The notes: a model not told the origin generated them from the letters alone. Shown: positions 34,025 through 45,277, counted from the stretch's first letter. The stretch is 64,000 nt of DNA from Tridacna crocea (GCA_943736015.1 OX031065.1:22334427-22398426); one strand, 5' to 3'. Made by a program: numbers and translations.

Positions 34025-35655
34025 CAAATGAAAAACCAAGCTAATCACACTGTTATATTCCGTATTCATCCTAGATTTCGAGCGAAATTAATGCTAGACG
34101 AGACATTAGCTTCCGTGTTTAACATTTCGTGGAACCAGCTGTATACCTATGACATAATCCTTAGGTTTATTTTTAATACTGAATAAAGGACAGACAAGAG
34201 AAATTTATGAAATTCTTCTTGGATGAAAAAAAATCCATGGACCTTTAATAAGGAGTTTTAACAACAGACCTATCTAAACGAGAAAATGGTGGCAACCAGC
34301 ATTTTCTCATTTTATCCATAAGAAAACTCTACACTCTGAAAGGAAAGTGTCTAAAAACTGTGTCGTCTGAAAGGAATTAATTGCCTGTTAGTCTGATGTT
34401 TACTTTCGTGCACGCGTACTTTTCTATAAATAAGGCTTCTCTGTATTGTTTTTAGGTCACCCCCTTCAATCCCTCCCTCAGCCTATTTTGAGAGGATATT
34501 GATGATTTTCATTTTTTCTTTCCTTTGACTTTGCATTTGTTTGCATTAAAACGAAAAAGAATACAATTTTCATGACTATTGATAAATCAAACAACTTTTG
34601 ATGATGACGTGCACGGTACATGTGTCCGTATCACTGATTTTCACTGCCCGCTTTTTTTCTGCTAAAGCTCTGAAAGGGCAGTTGTTTTTCATTTGCAGTG
34701 GAGTTACAGTTGAAGAGAACTTCATGCATCTTTTATGCGACCATAGAGTGAAACATAAACGATGTCAATATTTGGAGATAGGTTATGGATATGAAATGAG
34801 CGACAGACCCGTGCAATACGAACATATTTCATTGGGTGTAATACGCGTAGAATTTAACCCACCATGAAACAGGCTTTTCTGAATTTGACTTAAAGTACAA
34901 ATTAGCATTCTTTGGTTGACGACCATTTTTACCTTTTGACGTCATGTTGTATACATGGCAATATTCATGATTAAACTATTATTTGACAGCGGGCAGTATT
35001 GATCAAGATCAGACTGCATCTGATCAACAAAGTCCGATAAGGTAAGATTTTTCTAGCAAACGGAATATTGAAATTGATGTTTTAGAATTGCCCGCAGATT
35101 TTCGAGTATTGCATGAAGGTTTTTACTTATTTGATTTCGTACATTAAGGGTTTGAATCTAAAGGAAAAAAATCCCAATACTGTCAGGTTTTTGATTCCTA
35201 TACAAACATTTGGTGTAATCTTTGACATTTATACATTCTATACCTCAATTTTTATTTCGCCTTTATACTAGACCAATAAAAAGCGGCGGTAAACATGACG
35301 TAATTCAATACGGGCCTTCCTGGTATAGAAATAATTTGATTGGTTGCACACCAGCCGCATTTTGGATAGCAGCATTTGCTAGTCCTTGCGGAGGATATGT
35401 ATACTTCAGTACCTGGAATTCATTAAAATTTAACCCTTCTCCCCACCCACTGTCTGTCCGTTGTCCTTTCCGTCCGTACTCCTATCTGTCTCTCTCTCAC
35501 TCTGTCTATCTCAGTCTTTAGGGAACAAGCAATTCAGACTTTTTGAAAATATCGTCAGAGTGTTTTCGAGACAAATTTTAAGAGACTATAATGTAACAAT
35601 TCTACGTTTTTCATTTGTATCTTTCATTTCCAACCTTGATGGACGGAATAACTGA
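34025..35655. other. Unassigned stretch with minor MITE relics
   Basis: A decayed family A core (GAGAAAATGGTGGCAACCAG) lies near 34279-34315 and a decayed family F hairpin near 34993-35035. Plus-strand frames at 34598-34867 and 35222-35521 show no known domain. Confidence 0.4.
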
Positions 35656-35659
35656 ATGA

Positions 35660-36275
35660 TGGACGGATGAACTGAAGAGAGAGCACCATAAACGCGAACA
35701 GCAGCAACAGCATCACAAATGCGGACTGCAACCGCACCATAAATGCGATTTTTAACGAAGGCACCATAAACGCGAACTGCAGCGACAGCACCATAAACGC
35801 GGACTGTAACGACAGCACCCTTTAACCCATTACCACACAATCCCTACTTTTGACGCCCCTGAGGAAGAAGCCTTTTGAAAACACTGTGGGAAAAGGAGAA
35901 AATGCTGGTAACCAGCATTTTCTCCTTTTCCCACAATGTTTTCTACCCTTCCCAGAACAAATTTCAATTTCTCAGTCACCTTTATTTTGTCATCTGCAAA
36001 TGCTTTCAATTTGGACCAGTCTAAAATTTTCTCGTGTGGTAAAGAGTTAACGCGGACTGCAGCGACAGCACCATAAGCGCGAACTGCATCGAAGGCACCA
36101 TTAACGCGGACTGTAGCGACAGCACCCTTTTAACGCGGACTGCAACGACAGCACCATGAACGCGAACTGCATCGAAGGCACCATAATCCCGAACTGCAAC
36201 GAAGGCTTCATCTATGCGAACTGCATCGAAAGCACCATAGACGCGAACTGCATCGAACGCACCACATACGCGGAC
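35660..36275. repeat. 27-bp minisatellite split by a TTAA MITE
   Basis: The unit is about GCACCATAAACGCGAACTGC plus AGCGACA, period 27. The left block (35660-35821) and right block (36051-36275) were one array before the family A insertion at 35822-36050. A (GAT)n run follows at about 36278-36303. Minus-strand frames reading AVRVYGAFD nonamers are a consequence of the period. Confidence 0.9.
35822..36050. mobile_element. Family A MITE inserted in the minisatellite
   Basis: TTAACCCATTACCACACAAT at the left and GTGTGGTAAAGAGTTAA at the right, with GAGAAAATGCTGGTAACCAG at the centre. This is one of the best-preserved copies. An unfilled version of the insertion site lies 70-80 bases to the right. 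Confidence 0.93.
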
Positions 36276-36539
36276 AGACGATGATGATGATGATGATGAT
36301 GATGAAAGAAAAGATGATGTTTCAAGCCAAACTTTGACGTTCAAAATGTTCAACCCCAAAGTTCGTACGAATGTCCAGAAATTTATGTGCTTACATGAAT
36401 TGTCTTGAATTGTGCATGCATCAATTTAAGCTACCAAGAGCCTTCAAGTCTCGACAAGTGCCTGTATTTGTACTAGTGTAATGTGCATCATTGCCTACGC
36501 GCCGGTGAGGAGACTGGAGATGACTTGATTAAACAACCG

Positions 36540-36920
36540 GAAGGTAGAGATTCAAAATGAGACTGCACATATGTGCAGTTTCATCTTGGATCAATGCCGA
36601 CCACAAGAGTAACCATTTCCCAATTAACGCCAAAAGGGTAAAAAGATATCACATTTCGAATAAAACACCCTGTGTGCATAACGGATTGGCTAGACGACAA
36701 TTCATTCTTGGAACGGCTTGTGATATTTTCGAAAAAAAGTCGATCCCAATCAAAATTCTATTCATATTAATTACGAAACCTGAATAAGTCATTAATTGGA
36801 ATTTATGACATGGAACCCTGTTCCCTGACAAAGGCTACAAAAAAGTAATAATTAGAGGTTGGTGTAGATCAAGACGCAACTGCACAGAACATACTGTCCC
36901 ATCTTAAATCTACGCCGCTT
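36540..36920. mobile_element. Two family F hairpin relics
   Basis: AAAATGAGACTGCACATATG, then TGCAGTTTCATCTTGGATC (near 36555-36597). The second is GTAGATCAAGACGCAACTGC with AGAACATACTGTCCC (near 36862-36915). Confidence 0.6.
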
Positions 36921-37298
36921 TTTGATTCTAAACACTGAGCAATGGTCTTCTTATTTGTTATAAAAACCTTTGTTAAATACGATTCAAAATTAGAAAATCA
37001 TACAAAAGGTTCGAAGATATTTGTTCGCTGAGCTCATTTAGACAATAGTTTGCAAACTAACGATCAAAGGAAAGGAACAAATGAGTAATTCCTTGTAAAA
37101 AGGGGGCGTAAGGCATCTGTAAAAGCAAAAATTATCGACTGAGATCAGCCCGCGCAAGCTGATCTGAGTCAATACAGTTTGCTATTGGTGAAATTTCGGC
37201 ATGTATAAGGACCAGTGTGCTTCGTGACACAGTCAATTATTATATTAAATGGATATTATAGATTCATTATTATGTGATGGCTTATTTGGTTTCATGCA

Positions 37299-37511
37299 TT
37301 AACCCTTTAGCTGCTAAGCGCGACTCACTGACCTTTTGCGGATAGTGTAGATTAAGATCAGACTGCACTGAACGTGCAGTCTGATCTTGATCTACACTAT
37401 CCGATATGGAGATATCTTTCCCCACAAATACCATTGAAATAGCAAAACTTTGGTTTTTGTATTATCGGGTCGAAAGTATTATCTGAAGTTATCTGGCAGG
37501 ATAAGGGTTAA
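37299..37511. mobile_element. Family F TTAA hairpin MITE, complete
   Basis: TTAACCCTTTAGCTGCTAAG opens and GGCAGGATAAGGGTTAA closes it. The hairpin GATTAAGATCAGACTGCACT and its partner around GAACGTGC is nearly perfect. Internal ATATCTTTCCCCACAAATAC follows. This is the best reference copy for family F, with 44717-44930. Confidence 0.88.
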
Positions 37512-37545
37512 GCCCCCTTTTACTACATCATAATCATAATCATAA

Positions 37546-37811
37546 TTGGAGTGCAACACGCGAAAAAGGTCATTCGGACATTTGCGTAAAGTGTCGTCTC
37601 TGATCAGCGTGTGCACTCCGCACAGGCTAATCCGAAACGATACTTTCCGATTTTATGTGATTTTCTGTTTTACGCAAGTCTACTGTAACACAAAATCTAA
37701 TGTAGTCGTAAAGTGCCGTCTCGGATTAGCCTGCGCGGACTGCGCAGGCTAATCCGAAACGACACTTTACGCAAATGTCCGAATGTACCTTTTCGCGTGT
37801 TGCACTCCATT
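37546..37811. mobile_element. Family C MITE, complete
   Basis: TTGGAGTGCAACACGCG and CGCGTGTTGCACTCCA ends. CCTGCGCGGACTGCGCAGG is perfect. It has the same orientation as 7918-8186. Confidence 0.9.
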
Positions 37812-38508
37812 ATATAAAATATCTACCCTTTATGCAAAACGTAGCCTCCTATTGTAATTTCAGGTCCGGTGCGGGATTCCACATGGTCGGTGGTGCCGTC
37901 AGCTGATCAATAACACCTATTATGTAGGATCATATCAAAATATCTACATTGACGTCATGCACGGTGTTATAAAAATAGACTGAGTTTCCGATTACAAAAA
38001 GCGACCGTTTTTTTTTTCATTACACGCCAAAGCCGTATCTTTTTTTAAATGATAAAATCCTTTTTTTTTTTTAATTATCAAAGAAAAATATATATTTATC
38101 ATTTTTTAGCATCATTGTTTAAAAGAAATCTCGATTCACGACAAAGAATAGGTCTATTTGAGTCCTCGGCAAAGAAAGAATTATTTACTGTACTTTAAGA
38201 CAAATGAAGGTGTAAAACTTTTGAGTACAACTATTGCGTGTGCTATTTCTGAAATTAACTGTTTACCAGACGACTAAATGTAAATTTCTTTATATAGTTA
38301 AGGCATTTGCAGAAGAAAAATTAAATGTGGGTCAAATCGGAGGGAGATTGTCTAGTTTCCTTGATAGGACCAACAAAAATCTTGGTTAGCAACAAAAGAA
38401 AATTTACTGGTGATTTTCTAGTCGTTAAACCTACAAAATGTTACTTATAAGGGTTAAAAAACAAGGCGTGGTAAAGAGTGTAAATGAATAGTATTGGAAT
38501 TGTTCCAC

Positions 38509-38744
38509 TTAACTCTTTTCCAAACGTCAAAATTTTAGACTTGTCCAGGTTTTAAGCATAATTATGCAGACGACAGAATAAACGTGATTGGAAAATTTAA
38601 AATAGATTTTTTAGAACAGTAGAAAAAAATTGTGGGAAAAGGATAAAATACCGGTAACCAGCATTTTGTCCTTTTCTCACATTGTTTTCAAAAGGCTTCT
38701 TCCTCTCGATCATAAAAACCAGGGATTGTTTGGTAAAGGGTTAA
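38509..38744. mobile_element. Family A MITE, complete
   Basis: TTAACTCTTTTCCAAACGTC and GTTTGGTAAAGGGTTAA ends. The hairpin has drifted on both arms (GGATAAAATACCGGTAACCA). An older relic (TTAACTGTTTACCAGACGAC ... TTATAAGGGTTAA) precedes it at about 38260-38456. Confidence 0.82.
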
Positions 38745-38799
38745 ACAATACTAGAATTGGTTTATTTTTGTAGCCCAAAAGGCGAAGACATGGGCTTTC

Positions 38800-38870
38800 G
38801 CGGGCAGCATAGATCAAGATCAGACGGCACAGAATGTGCAGTCTGATCTTAGATCTTTACTCTCCTCTTG
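38800..38870. mobile_element. Family F hairpin
   Basis: ATAGATCAAGATCAGACGGC and the inverted GCAGTCTGATCTTAGATC surround ACAGAATGT. Confidence 0.7.
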
Positions 38871-39177
38871 TATAGGTAAGTCAAAGAACTTAAATCTCTC
38901 TGAGGTTTGGCTTATTGTATTCGCAGCCGTTCATAGGAGCTCAATTCAATATACCGGTATATGGCGATCAGAGAGTTATCGTACCTTTCGAGATTCACGT
39001 CATGCGCGCTCCCATCTAATCAAATCATGCCTTTCCCTTCCCGTAGAGACTCATCCTTCCCTGCCTGTTTGTTCATTGAATTGTTTTTCTATCTTTTCGC
39101 GAAATTCTTTGTTCGCCACCTCTGTCTGTCTCCCCCAAAAACATCACTAATTAGTATTACTTCGAAACTTTGCTGAG

Positions 39178-39402
39178 ATAAAGAGAGGGAGAGAGAAAGA
39201 GAGAGACAGAGAGACAGACAGAGACAGCGAGAAATACAGAAAGACAGACAGAAACAGAGAGACAGAGAGAGACAGCGAGAAATACAGAGAGACAAAGACA
39301 GACAGACAGACACACACACACACAGACACACACCCACATGGACAGACAGACAGACACACAGACAGACTGACACACAGACACACAGACAAAGAGAGAGAGA
39401 GG

Positions 39403-39443
<41 letters not shown>

Positions 39444-39479
39444 TGTGTGTGTGGGTGTGGGTGTGGGTGTGTGTGTGTG

Positions 39480-39510
<31 letters not shown>

Positions 39511-39540
39511 GTGAAAAAGAGACTTAGACAGATCGACGAA
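39178..39540. repeat. Purine-rich simple repeats (GA, CA, GACA)
   Basis: A ~360 bp run of GAGAGACAGA, CACACACACA, a (GA)n block near 39390-39440, (GT)n and (GACA)n. Frames of Ser, Leu, Cys and Val opposite it are repeat artefacts. Confidence 0.92.
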
Positions 39541-39784
39541 AGAAATGAAATCATTTTTATATTTACACAGTTTAAAAATACAGAGAATGTAATGCGGTAA
39601 TGTGATACTAGTTTTTGTTTTCAAACGCAACAGTGAAGTTAGTTCATAAAAAGCAACCATATATCAAAATGAAAAAGGGAAAATATAAAGAAAAAAAGAA
39701 GAGACCTACATTGTATCAAATAATTGTCCCCACATCAAAGACACGTCTTCGTTTCACAACAAAAAAAGTGCTATAGAAAAAAGG

Positions 39785-40020
39785 GGTCTTAACGCGATAC
39801 ATTATACCTCGCAAGACTTTACACGATTCTGGGATCCATGAAATTAATTTTATCTATAAACCGACCGAACCATGGGGTAGTTAGATCCTTTGACAAGCAT
39901 GACGTTAACAGATGACAAAAAGTTTGGACCCGTGTCAGCCTGCGCGAAATGCGCAGGCTGACATGGGTCGATACTTTTTGCAAATACACTAAACCCCTTT
40001 TTCACAGAGCACGGATCATA
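39785..40020. mobile_element. Family D MITE, complete
   Basis: AAAAGGGGTCTTAACGCGAT at the left and ACTAAACCCCTTTTTCACAG at the right. Hairpin CCCGTGTCAGCCTGCGCG with AAATGCGCAGGCTGACATGG. Confidence 0.82.
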
Positions 40021-40230
40021 TCTATTGAAGAAAAAAAACATGAACTGTAATTACCGAGAAGAAAGATCAAATGACAAATAACAGATAAAGCCACGTACAC
40101 TTCCCTGTATGAACTTCAGCCAATAGGGTGCACAACAATATAGAAACCAGGAAGCGAAGGCTGAATCGATAAGCTAACGATACACAGGGACAATACATCC
40201 ACGCAATACAGCGTACCTTCTTAACCTTTC

Positions 40231-40977
40231 TGGCTGTCAATGGTGACTTCAAGCGTAGATTGACATTGTAGACCAAGATCTGACTATCAATGGTGACTTC
40301 GATCGTAGATTGACAGTGTAGACCAAGACCTGGCTGTCGATGGTGACTTCAAGCGTAGAATGACATTGTAGACCAGGATCTGACTGTCAATGGTGACTTC
40401 AAGCGTAGATTGACAGTGTAGACCGAGACCTAGCCGTCAATGGTGACTTCAAGCGTAGATTGACAGTGTAGACCAAGACTTGGCTGTCAGTGGTGACTTC
40501 AAGCGTAGATTGACAGTGTAGACCAAGACTTGCCTGTCAGTGGTGACTTCGATCGTCGATTGACAGTATAGACCAAGACTTGGCTGTCAGTGGTGACTTC
40601 GATCGTCGATTGACAGTATAGACCAAGACTTGGCTGTCAGTGGTGACTTCGATCGTCGATTGACAGTGTAGACCAAGATCTGGCTGTCAATGGTGACTTC
40701 GATCGTAGATTGACAGTGTAGACGAAGGACCTCAGGTTGGACTTCCTGGTATAAGGTCTAACTGTATACCTCACCGATTTCATAAATCAACGTGATCTTG
40801 ACAGTGTAGACCTGACTGTCAATGGTGATTTCAAGCGTAGATTGACAGTGTAGACCAAGATCTGACTGTCAATGGTGACTTCGATCGTAGATTGACAGTG
40901 TAGACAAAGGACCTCAGGTTGGACTTTCTGGTATAAGGTCTAACTGTATACCTCATCGATTTCATAAATCAACGTGT
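40231..40977. repeat. 50-bp minisatellite with two inserted ~70-bp spacers
   Basis: The unit GCTGTCAATGGTGACTTC plus GATCGTAGATTGACAGTG plus TAGACCAAGATCTG repeats at exactly 50 bases in the best part (e.g. GACCAAGACTTGGCTGTCAG at 40571 and 40621). After about 10 units, a block with CCTCAGGTTGGACTTCCTGG occurs near 40730-40795, then two more units, then the same block again near 40910-40977. Confidence 0.92.
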
Positions 40978-41019
40978 TCACTTGCCCCGATCGGTGATTT
41001 TCACTGTTTATAGTCATCC

Positions 41020-41460
41020 TTTTGCCAGCGTGGATTAAGATTTAAAGAGTAACATAACTTTTGATTTGCTGAACCGAACCATTGGCCAATCAGATGTTTC
41101 GTAACTGGCAAAGTTAGAACATTGTTTTTGAAAATAAGTTTGGTTTGATTTGTATTTGAGTTTAACGCCATTTTAACAACCTACGTCATGTCATGACGAC
41201 CAGTGACGCACCCATATGTTCCCTGGCTTTCTCACACCAGTACTGACACAACTTTCTTTCCAAAGCCACTGAATACTTTTCTCACATGCATGAGGGGCGA
41301 AAAATAGCAGGAATGTAGGTTCGGCGCAACCGGGAATCGAACCTGTTACCTCTAGATCAGGAGTCAGGTATACCTACCACCGAGCCACCCGGCCGGTTGT
41401 AAAAATAAGCCCACTCTTCAGAAAATGTTCTTAATAGTGGTCGGTAAACTTAGAGCCCAT
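41020..41460. mobile_element. Family G MITE split by a SINE
   Basis: The left part (AAGAGTAACATAACTTTTG, GCCAATCAGATGTTTCGTAA) and the right part (TCTTCAGAAAATGTTCTTAA, GTGGTCGGTAAACTTAGAGC) form one eroded family G element around the SINE at 41139-41401. Confidence 0.7.
41139..41401 (-). mobile_element. tRNA-derived SINE with 8-bp target duplication
   Basis: AAAATAAG flanks it at 41131-41138 and 41402-41409. On the minus strand the head reads GGGTGGCTCGGTGGTAGGTA and then GGTTCGATTCCC, as A- and B-box regions. The body ends in AAATGGCGTTAAACTCAAAT. A truncated relative lies at 23036-23185. Confidence 0.87.
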
Positions 41461-41759
41461 GCAGTATTACTTTGATCTTAGATGTAGGTTGAAATGTTTT
41501 CTAACAAAAAAATCAATTTTGTATGTTTTTAAGCAGGATGGTGCCAAGTAAGACCCAGTGTCTTGGGTGTGGATCGAGCCGGTGACCTCTGCATTACTAC
41601 CAATGAGCGACGAATAATCAACACAGATATCGGAAAGCGAACGAGAAAATCAATGACCTTACCATACTCGGGGAAAACATCTACGCAGAAAAAGGTCTTT
41701 TATGAAATATTTTGGGCGTCTGTGGCAGGTTTTTATAGTTCTCTAGAGTAGTCTGGATA

Positions 41760-42057
41760 GTAAACAAAATAGCAATAATAATAATGGTCATGGTAATAAT
41801 AATAATAATAATAATAATACTATATTACTAACGACGATGATGATAATAATAAAAATTAAAGAGATAATAATAAAAGAAGAAAACTTCACGTCATTTTTTC
41901 AGCACTGTCTGCTTACACAAAGAAAGAATATTTGTTTGTTTGTGTGTGGGTGTAAGAGGCAGAGAGAGCGAGAGAGAGTGACAAACAGACAGACAGAATG
42001 AAAGAGAGAGAGAGATAGTGGACGGACGGACGGACGAACGGACGGACGGACTGACGG

Positions 42058-42089
<32 letters not shown>

Positions 42090-42124
42090 ACTGCCTCTCT
42101 ATGTCACTTTCTCTTTCTCCCTCG

Positions 42125-42160
<36 letters not shown>

Positions 42161-42180
42161 ACAGCCTGTCTCCCTCTCAG
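41760..42180. repeat. AAT, GACG and TCTC simple repeats
   Basis: (AATAAT)n at 41774-41818, GA-rich at 41955-42015, (GACGGACG)n at 42020-42090 and (TC)n at 42128-42158, with AT-rich sequence between. Confidence 0.88.
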
Positions 42181-42381
42181 TGTCTCTTAGTGTAAGAAAA
42201 AGAGCAAAGTATGTCCTATAACGTAACCTATTATTACTTCTATGTTATTCTGTCACCAAAGCAACACCCGGAAGCAGTTTACAGCTATGGAAAAAAATTA
42301 TCTGACTTATTTTTTTCTTTGTTTGACAAGTAGTTCGGTTGCCAATAGATACATGTACTTTGAAGTCATACGATGTACCTT

Positions 42382-42606
42382 TTAACTCTTTACCACACGA
42401 GAAAATTTTAGACTTGTCCAAATTGAAAGCATTTGCAGACGACGAAAAAAAGGTGACTGAAAATTTGAAATTTGTTTTGATAAGGGTAGAAAACGTGGGA
42501 AAAGGAGAAAATGCTAGTTACCAGCATTTTCTCCTTTTCCAACAATGTTTTCTAAAGGCTTCTTTCTCAGCGTCGTCAGAAGTAGGGATTGTGTGGTAAT
42601 GGGTAA
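42382..42606. mobile_element. Family A MITE
   Basis: TTAACTCTTTACCACACGAG and TTGTGTGGTAATGGGTAA ends. The hairpin GAGAAAATGCTAGTTACCAG has one mismatch; TTAA decayed on the right. Confidence 0.85.
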
Positions 42607-42647
42607 AACACAGAGTCACATGATACGGAAAACGATTCCATACATAA

Positions 42648-42912
42648 CGCCTGCAACATGCGAAAGGGACATTCAGCCATTTGCATAAACTGTCGCCTTG
42701 GATCAGCCCGTGCAGTCCTCGCAGGCTAATCCGAAACGGTATTTTTCATTTTTATGTAATTTTCAGATGTCCTCAAGTCTACTGTAGCACGAAATCTAAA
42801 AAAAAATCTAATGAAGTCGTAAAGTGCCGTCTCGGATTAGCCTGCGTGGACTGCGCAGGCTTTTCAGAGAGTACACTTTACTGAAATGCTCGATTGCCCC
42901 CTTTCATGTGTT
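42648..42912. mobile_element. Family C MITE, eroded
   Basis: GCCTGCAACATGCGAAAGGG to TTTCATGTGTTGG. It retains AAAGTGCCGTCTCGGATTAG and GCGTGGACTGCGCAGGC. Confidence 0.8.
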
Positions 42913-42989
42913 GGAAACTATTTATGGTTTCTGTATCAGGTCGGAAAAATCCATCCAGTGACACTCAAAAATTATCTTGTAAGTCTTAT

Positions 42990-43365
42990 GTACAAAGTCC
43001 GTAACAATGAAAAATTAAACAAATGCATGGCAAAAATAAAACGACCGGGCAAAACCTAGAACGCCCGGACGAAAAGCCAATACCTTAACCAATGAGCTAA
43101 GGAGACATCTCTCTTACGCAGTTGTTATAAGACAAAAAGTCCATTTTTGGACAACATGTGGAACTAAAGTCAGTAACAAAGAAACAAATGAACTAATGTA
43201 TGACAACAATACACGGACCGGACAGAATTCGAACCCTAGAATGCCCAGATGAAAGGCTAAACACTGAGCTAAAGAAACATCCCTCCGACGTAGTTGTTAT
43301 AGGTATTATATTTAAATCGGGACAAAGTCATGCCTGAAGGAGTGGTCTCCCTTAACCCCCCCCCA
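42990..43365 (-). mobile_element. Two tandem tRNA-like SINE units
   Basis: ACAAAGTCCGTAACAATGAA and AGTCAGTAACAAAGAAAC begin two related units. Each carries a tRNA-like head on the minus strand: CTCATTGGTTAAGGTATTGG in the first, and GGTTCGAATTC in the second. The second continues into GGAGTGGTCTCCCTTAA. A third, partial unit lies at 43690-43812. Confidence 0.65.
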
Positions 43366-43597
43366 TTTAACCCTTTCCCAAGCAAGCACTGGTTTTTACA
43401 TGTCTGCAGTAAAAGTCTTTTGAAAACACTGTGGGAAAAGAGGAGAACTTGCTCGTAATGAGCAATTTCTCCTTTTCCCACAGTGTTTTATACCCTTTTT
43501 GAGAACTTTTCTGGCTTTTTCTTCAAATCTGAAGTTGTCATCTGCAAACTCTTTTGGTTTGGAAGAGTCGAAAATTTGTCGTTTGGGAAAGGGTTAA
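43366..43597. mobile_element. Family A/B intermediate TTAA MITE
   Basis: TTAACCCTTTCCCAAGCAAG and GTTTGGGAAAGGGTTAA ends. The stem has family A outer arms (CTGTGGGAAAAG) but a B-like centre: ACTTGCTCGTAATGAGCAAT. Confidence 0.88.
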
Positions 43598-43689
43598 AGT
43601 CATCATTTATCGATGACTCAAAGCCTTTTTAAGCAAAAAGTCCATTTTTTGAAAATAAATCAGATAAATGGCTCAATGGCCAATCGCGG

Positions 43690-43812
43690 ACGAGCCCCCA
43701 TCAAAGTCCGTAACAGATAAACAAATGAACAAATGCATAGCAGAATTACAAGGACCAGGCGGGTTTCGAACCCGAGAACGCCCAGACGAAAGGCCAATAC
43801 CTTAAAGGTGGG
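43690..43812 (-). mobile_element. tRNA-like SINE head, partial
   Basis: GTCCGTAACAGATAAACAAA then GGGTTTCGAACCCG, a strong B-box palindrome on the minus strand. It is cut by repeat K at about 43803. Confidence 0.65.
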
Positions 43813-44350
43813 TATTTAGAATTTTTACATCTCACCAAATTAAAAAATATATATATCACTGAAATCTATATGAAAAAACAATACAAATCATCAGTAATTA
43901 AGAGTCATAGAATTACAAAAAAAAAATTTTGGGGGTGGTATTCCCTTAAAAGACAACGTATCCTCTTAAGCTATTTTTAGATTTCCCGCCAAAATAAAAA
44001 AAAAAGCATTGCGGGAATGTTAAGTGACTTGCACTTGACTAATGACGATTAAATTCCATAACATAACAAACATGTAATTATTTTCCATAATGTCTAAACT
44101 TCGGATGCTATGTTTGTAGCTTCGTCTGTGTATTTCCGGTTTGTAAATGAGCCAGTTGCTCATGTAAATATAGACTGTAATTCCCTTCAGTGTCAACCTG
44201 GGCGGTAGTAAATCTCTAATTTCTCGTGTTGTCGGACGGTTTTCGACTACTAGGGTTTTATGAATGAAAATTAAAAGGCTTTGGGGGTATAAGGATGATT
44301 TTTTTGCACTTTTGTAAAATTTTCGTCCCAAAATCTGAAGGGCCACTTGT
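43803..44350 (-). repeat. Dispersed repeat K, copy 1
   Basis: It is the inverse of 48470-49033. Shared phrases are CTTAAAGGTGGGTATTTAGA, ATTCCATAACATAACAAACA, AAATGAGCCAGTTGCTCAT and GGGTATAAGGATGAT. The minus-strand frame of 135 codons here is interrupted in the other copy, so it is probably not a gene. Confidence 0.8.
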
Positions 44351-44716
44351 AAATACTTCAAGCTAAAGAAACATCTCTCTAACGTAGCTGCTAGGTATTG
44401 TATTGAAATTTGGACAAAGCCATGCATGAAGGAGTGGTCTCCCGTAACATTAATCTGACTAAACAGGCATATATCAAAGATCAGACCACGTACATGCTAA
44501 CTTGAATGCATTTTAATCTTTATCTATGTCGTTTGCAATTTGAAGCCCCTGTGGAAAGGTAAACAATTATTAACGCGGTGTTCAAAGGGCGGGAAAAAAT
44601 CCGACTAAAGCTCTACTATATAATTTAAATTTCTTGATTATCAGGTAAAAATATAACATGATTTTACACAAGTACCAACAATACAAAACATAACGAACAA
44701 AGAACGAATAGGTAAA

Positions 44717-44930
44717 TTAACCTTCATCCGTTTAAAAAAACTTACGATCAAGTTTTCAATTCGATATCAATAACAAAAATATCGCAGTTTCAAAGTTCTG
44801 TTTTTGGGAATAATATCTCCTTATCGGACAGTGTAGATTAAAGATCAGACTGCACGTTCTGTACAGTCTGATCTTGATCTACACTGTCCGCAAAAGGTCA
44901 GCGAGTCGAGCTTAGCAGCCAAAGGGTTAA
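44717..44930. mobile_element. Family F TTAA hairpin MITE, complete
   Basis: TTAACCTTCATCCG at the left and GCAGCCAAAGGGTTAA at the right. Hairpin GTGTAGATTAAAGATCAGAC with GTCTGATCTTGATCTACAC. Inner text AATATCTCCTTATCGGACAG is the family marker. Confidence 0.85.
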
Positions 44931-44973
44931 TGGTCAAATAAATGCAACTTTGCTTGCTTGTTTTTGTTTGATT

Positions 44974-45210
44974 TTAACTCTTTACCAAACGACAATGTAT
45001 TTTCATTCAACCGAATTGAAAGCATTTGCAGATGACAAATTCAAATGTAATAAAAAAAGATACAACTGAAATTGCTTTTTCAAAGGGTATAAACAATTTG
45101 TGTAGAGGAGAACATGCTGCTTACACGCATTGTCTCCCTTTCCCATAATGTTTTCAAAAAAAAAAAACCGTTTTACTTAGAATTGTTATAAATTGGTGGT
45201 AACGGGTTAA
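44974..45210. mobile_element. Family A MITE, eroded core
   Basis: TTAACTCTTTACCAAACGAC and GGTGGTAACGGGTTAA ends are good. The core GAGAACATGCTGCTTACACG is mutated on both sides. Confidence 0.8.
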
Positions 45211-45277
45211 AATTGATAATGTAAGTTCAATATCGAAAATGTAAGTTCAATAAACATATTTAACAAAGAAAATAATA

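Noticed and set aside
39147..39660. Ser/Leu/Cys-rich frames of 130-170 codons on the minus strand
   Set aside because: They are translations of GA/CA/GACA simple repeats.
41540..41640. Additional tRNA-like SINE head
   Set aside because: Only a weak B-box-like GGATCGAGCC and generic tRNA-like text; no body, tail or duplication could be found.
44020..44427. 135-codon minus-strand frame
   Set aside because: It lies mostly in dispersed repeat K, and the second copy of K does not keep the frame open.
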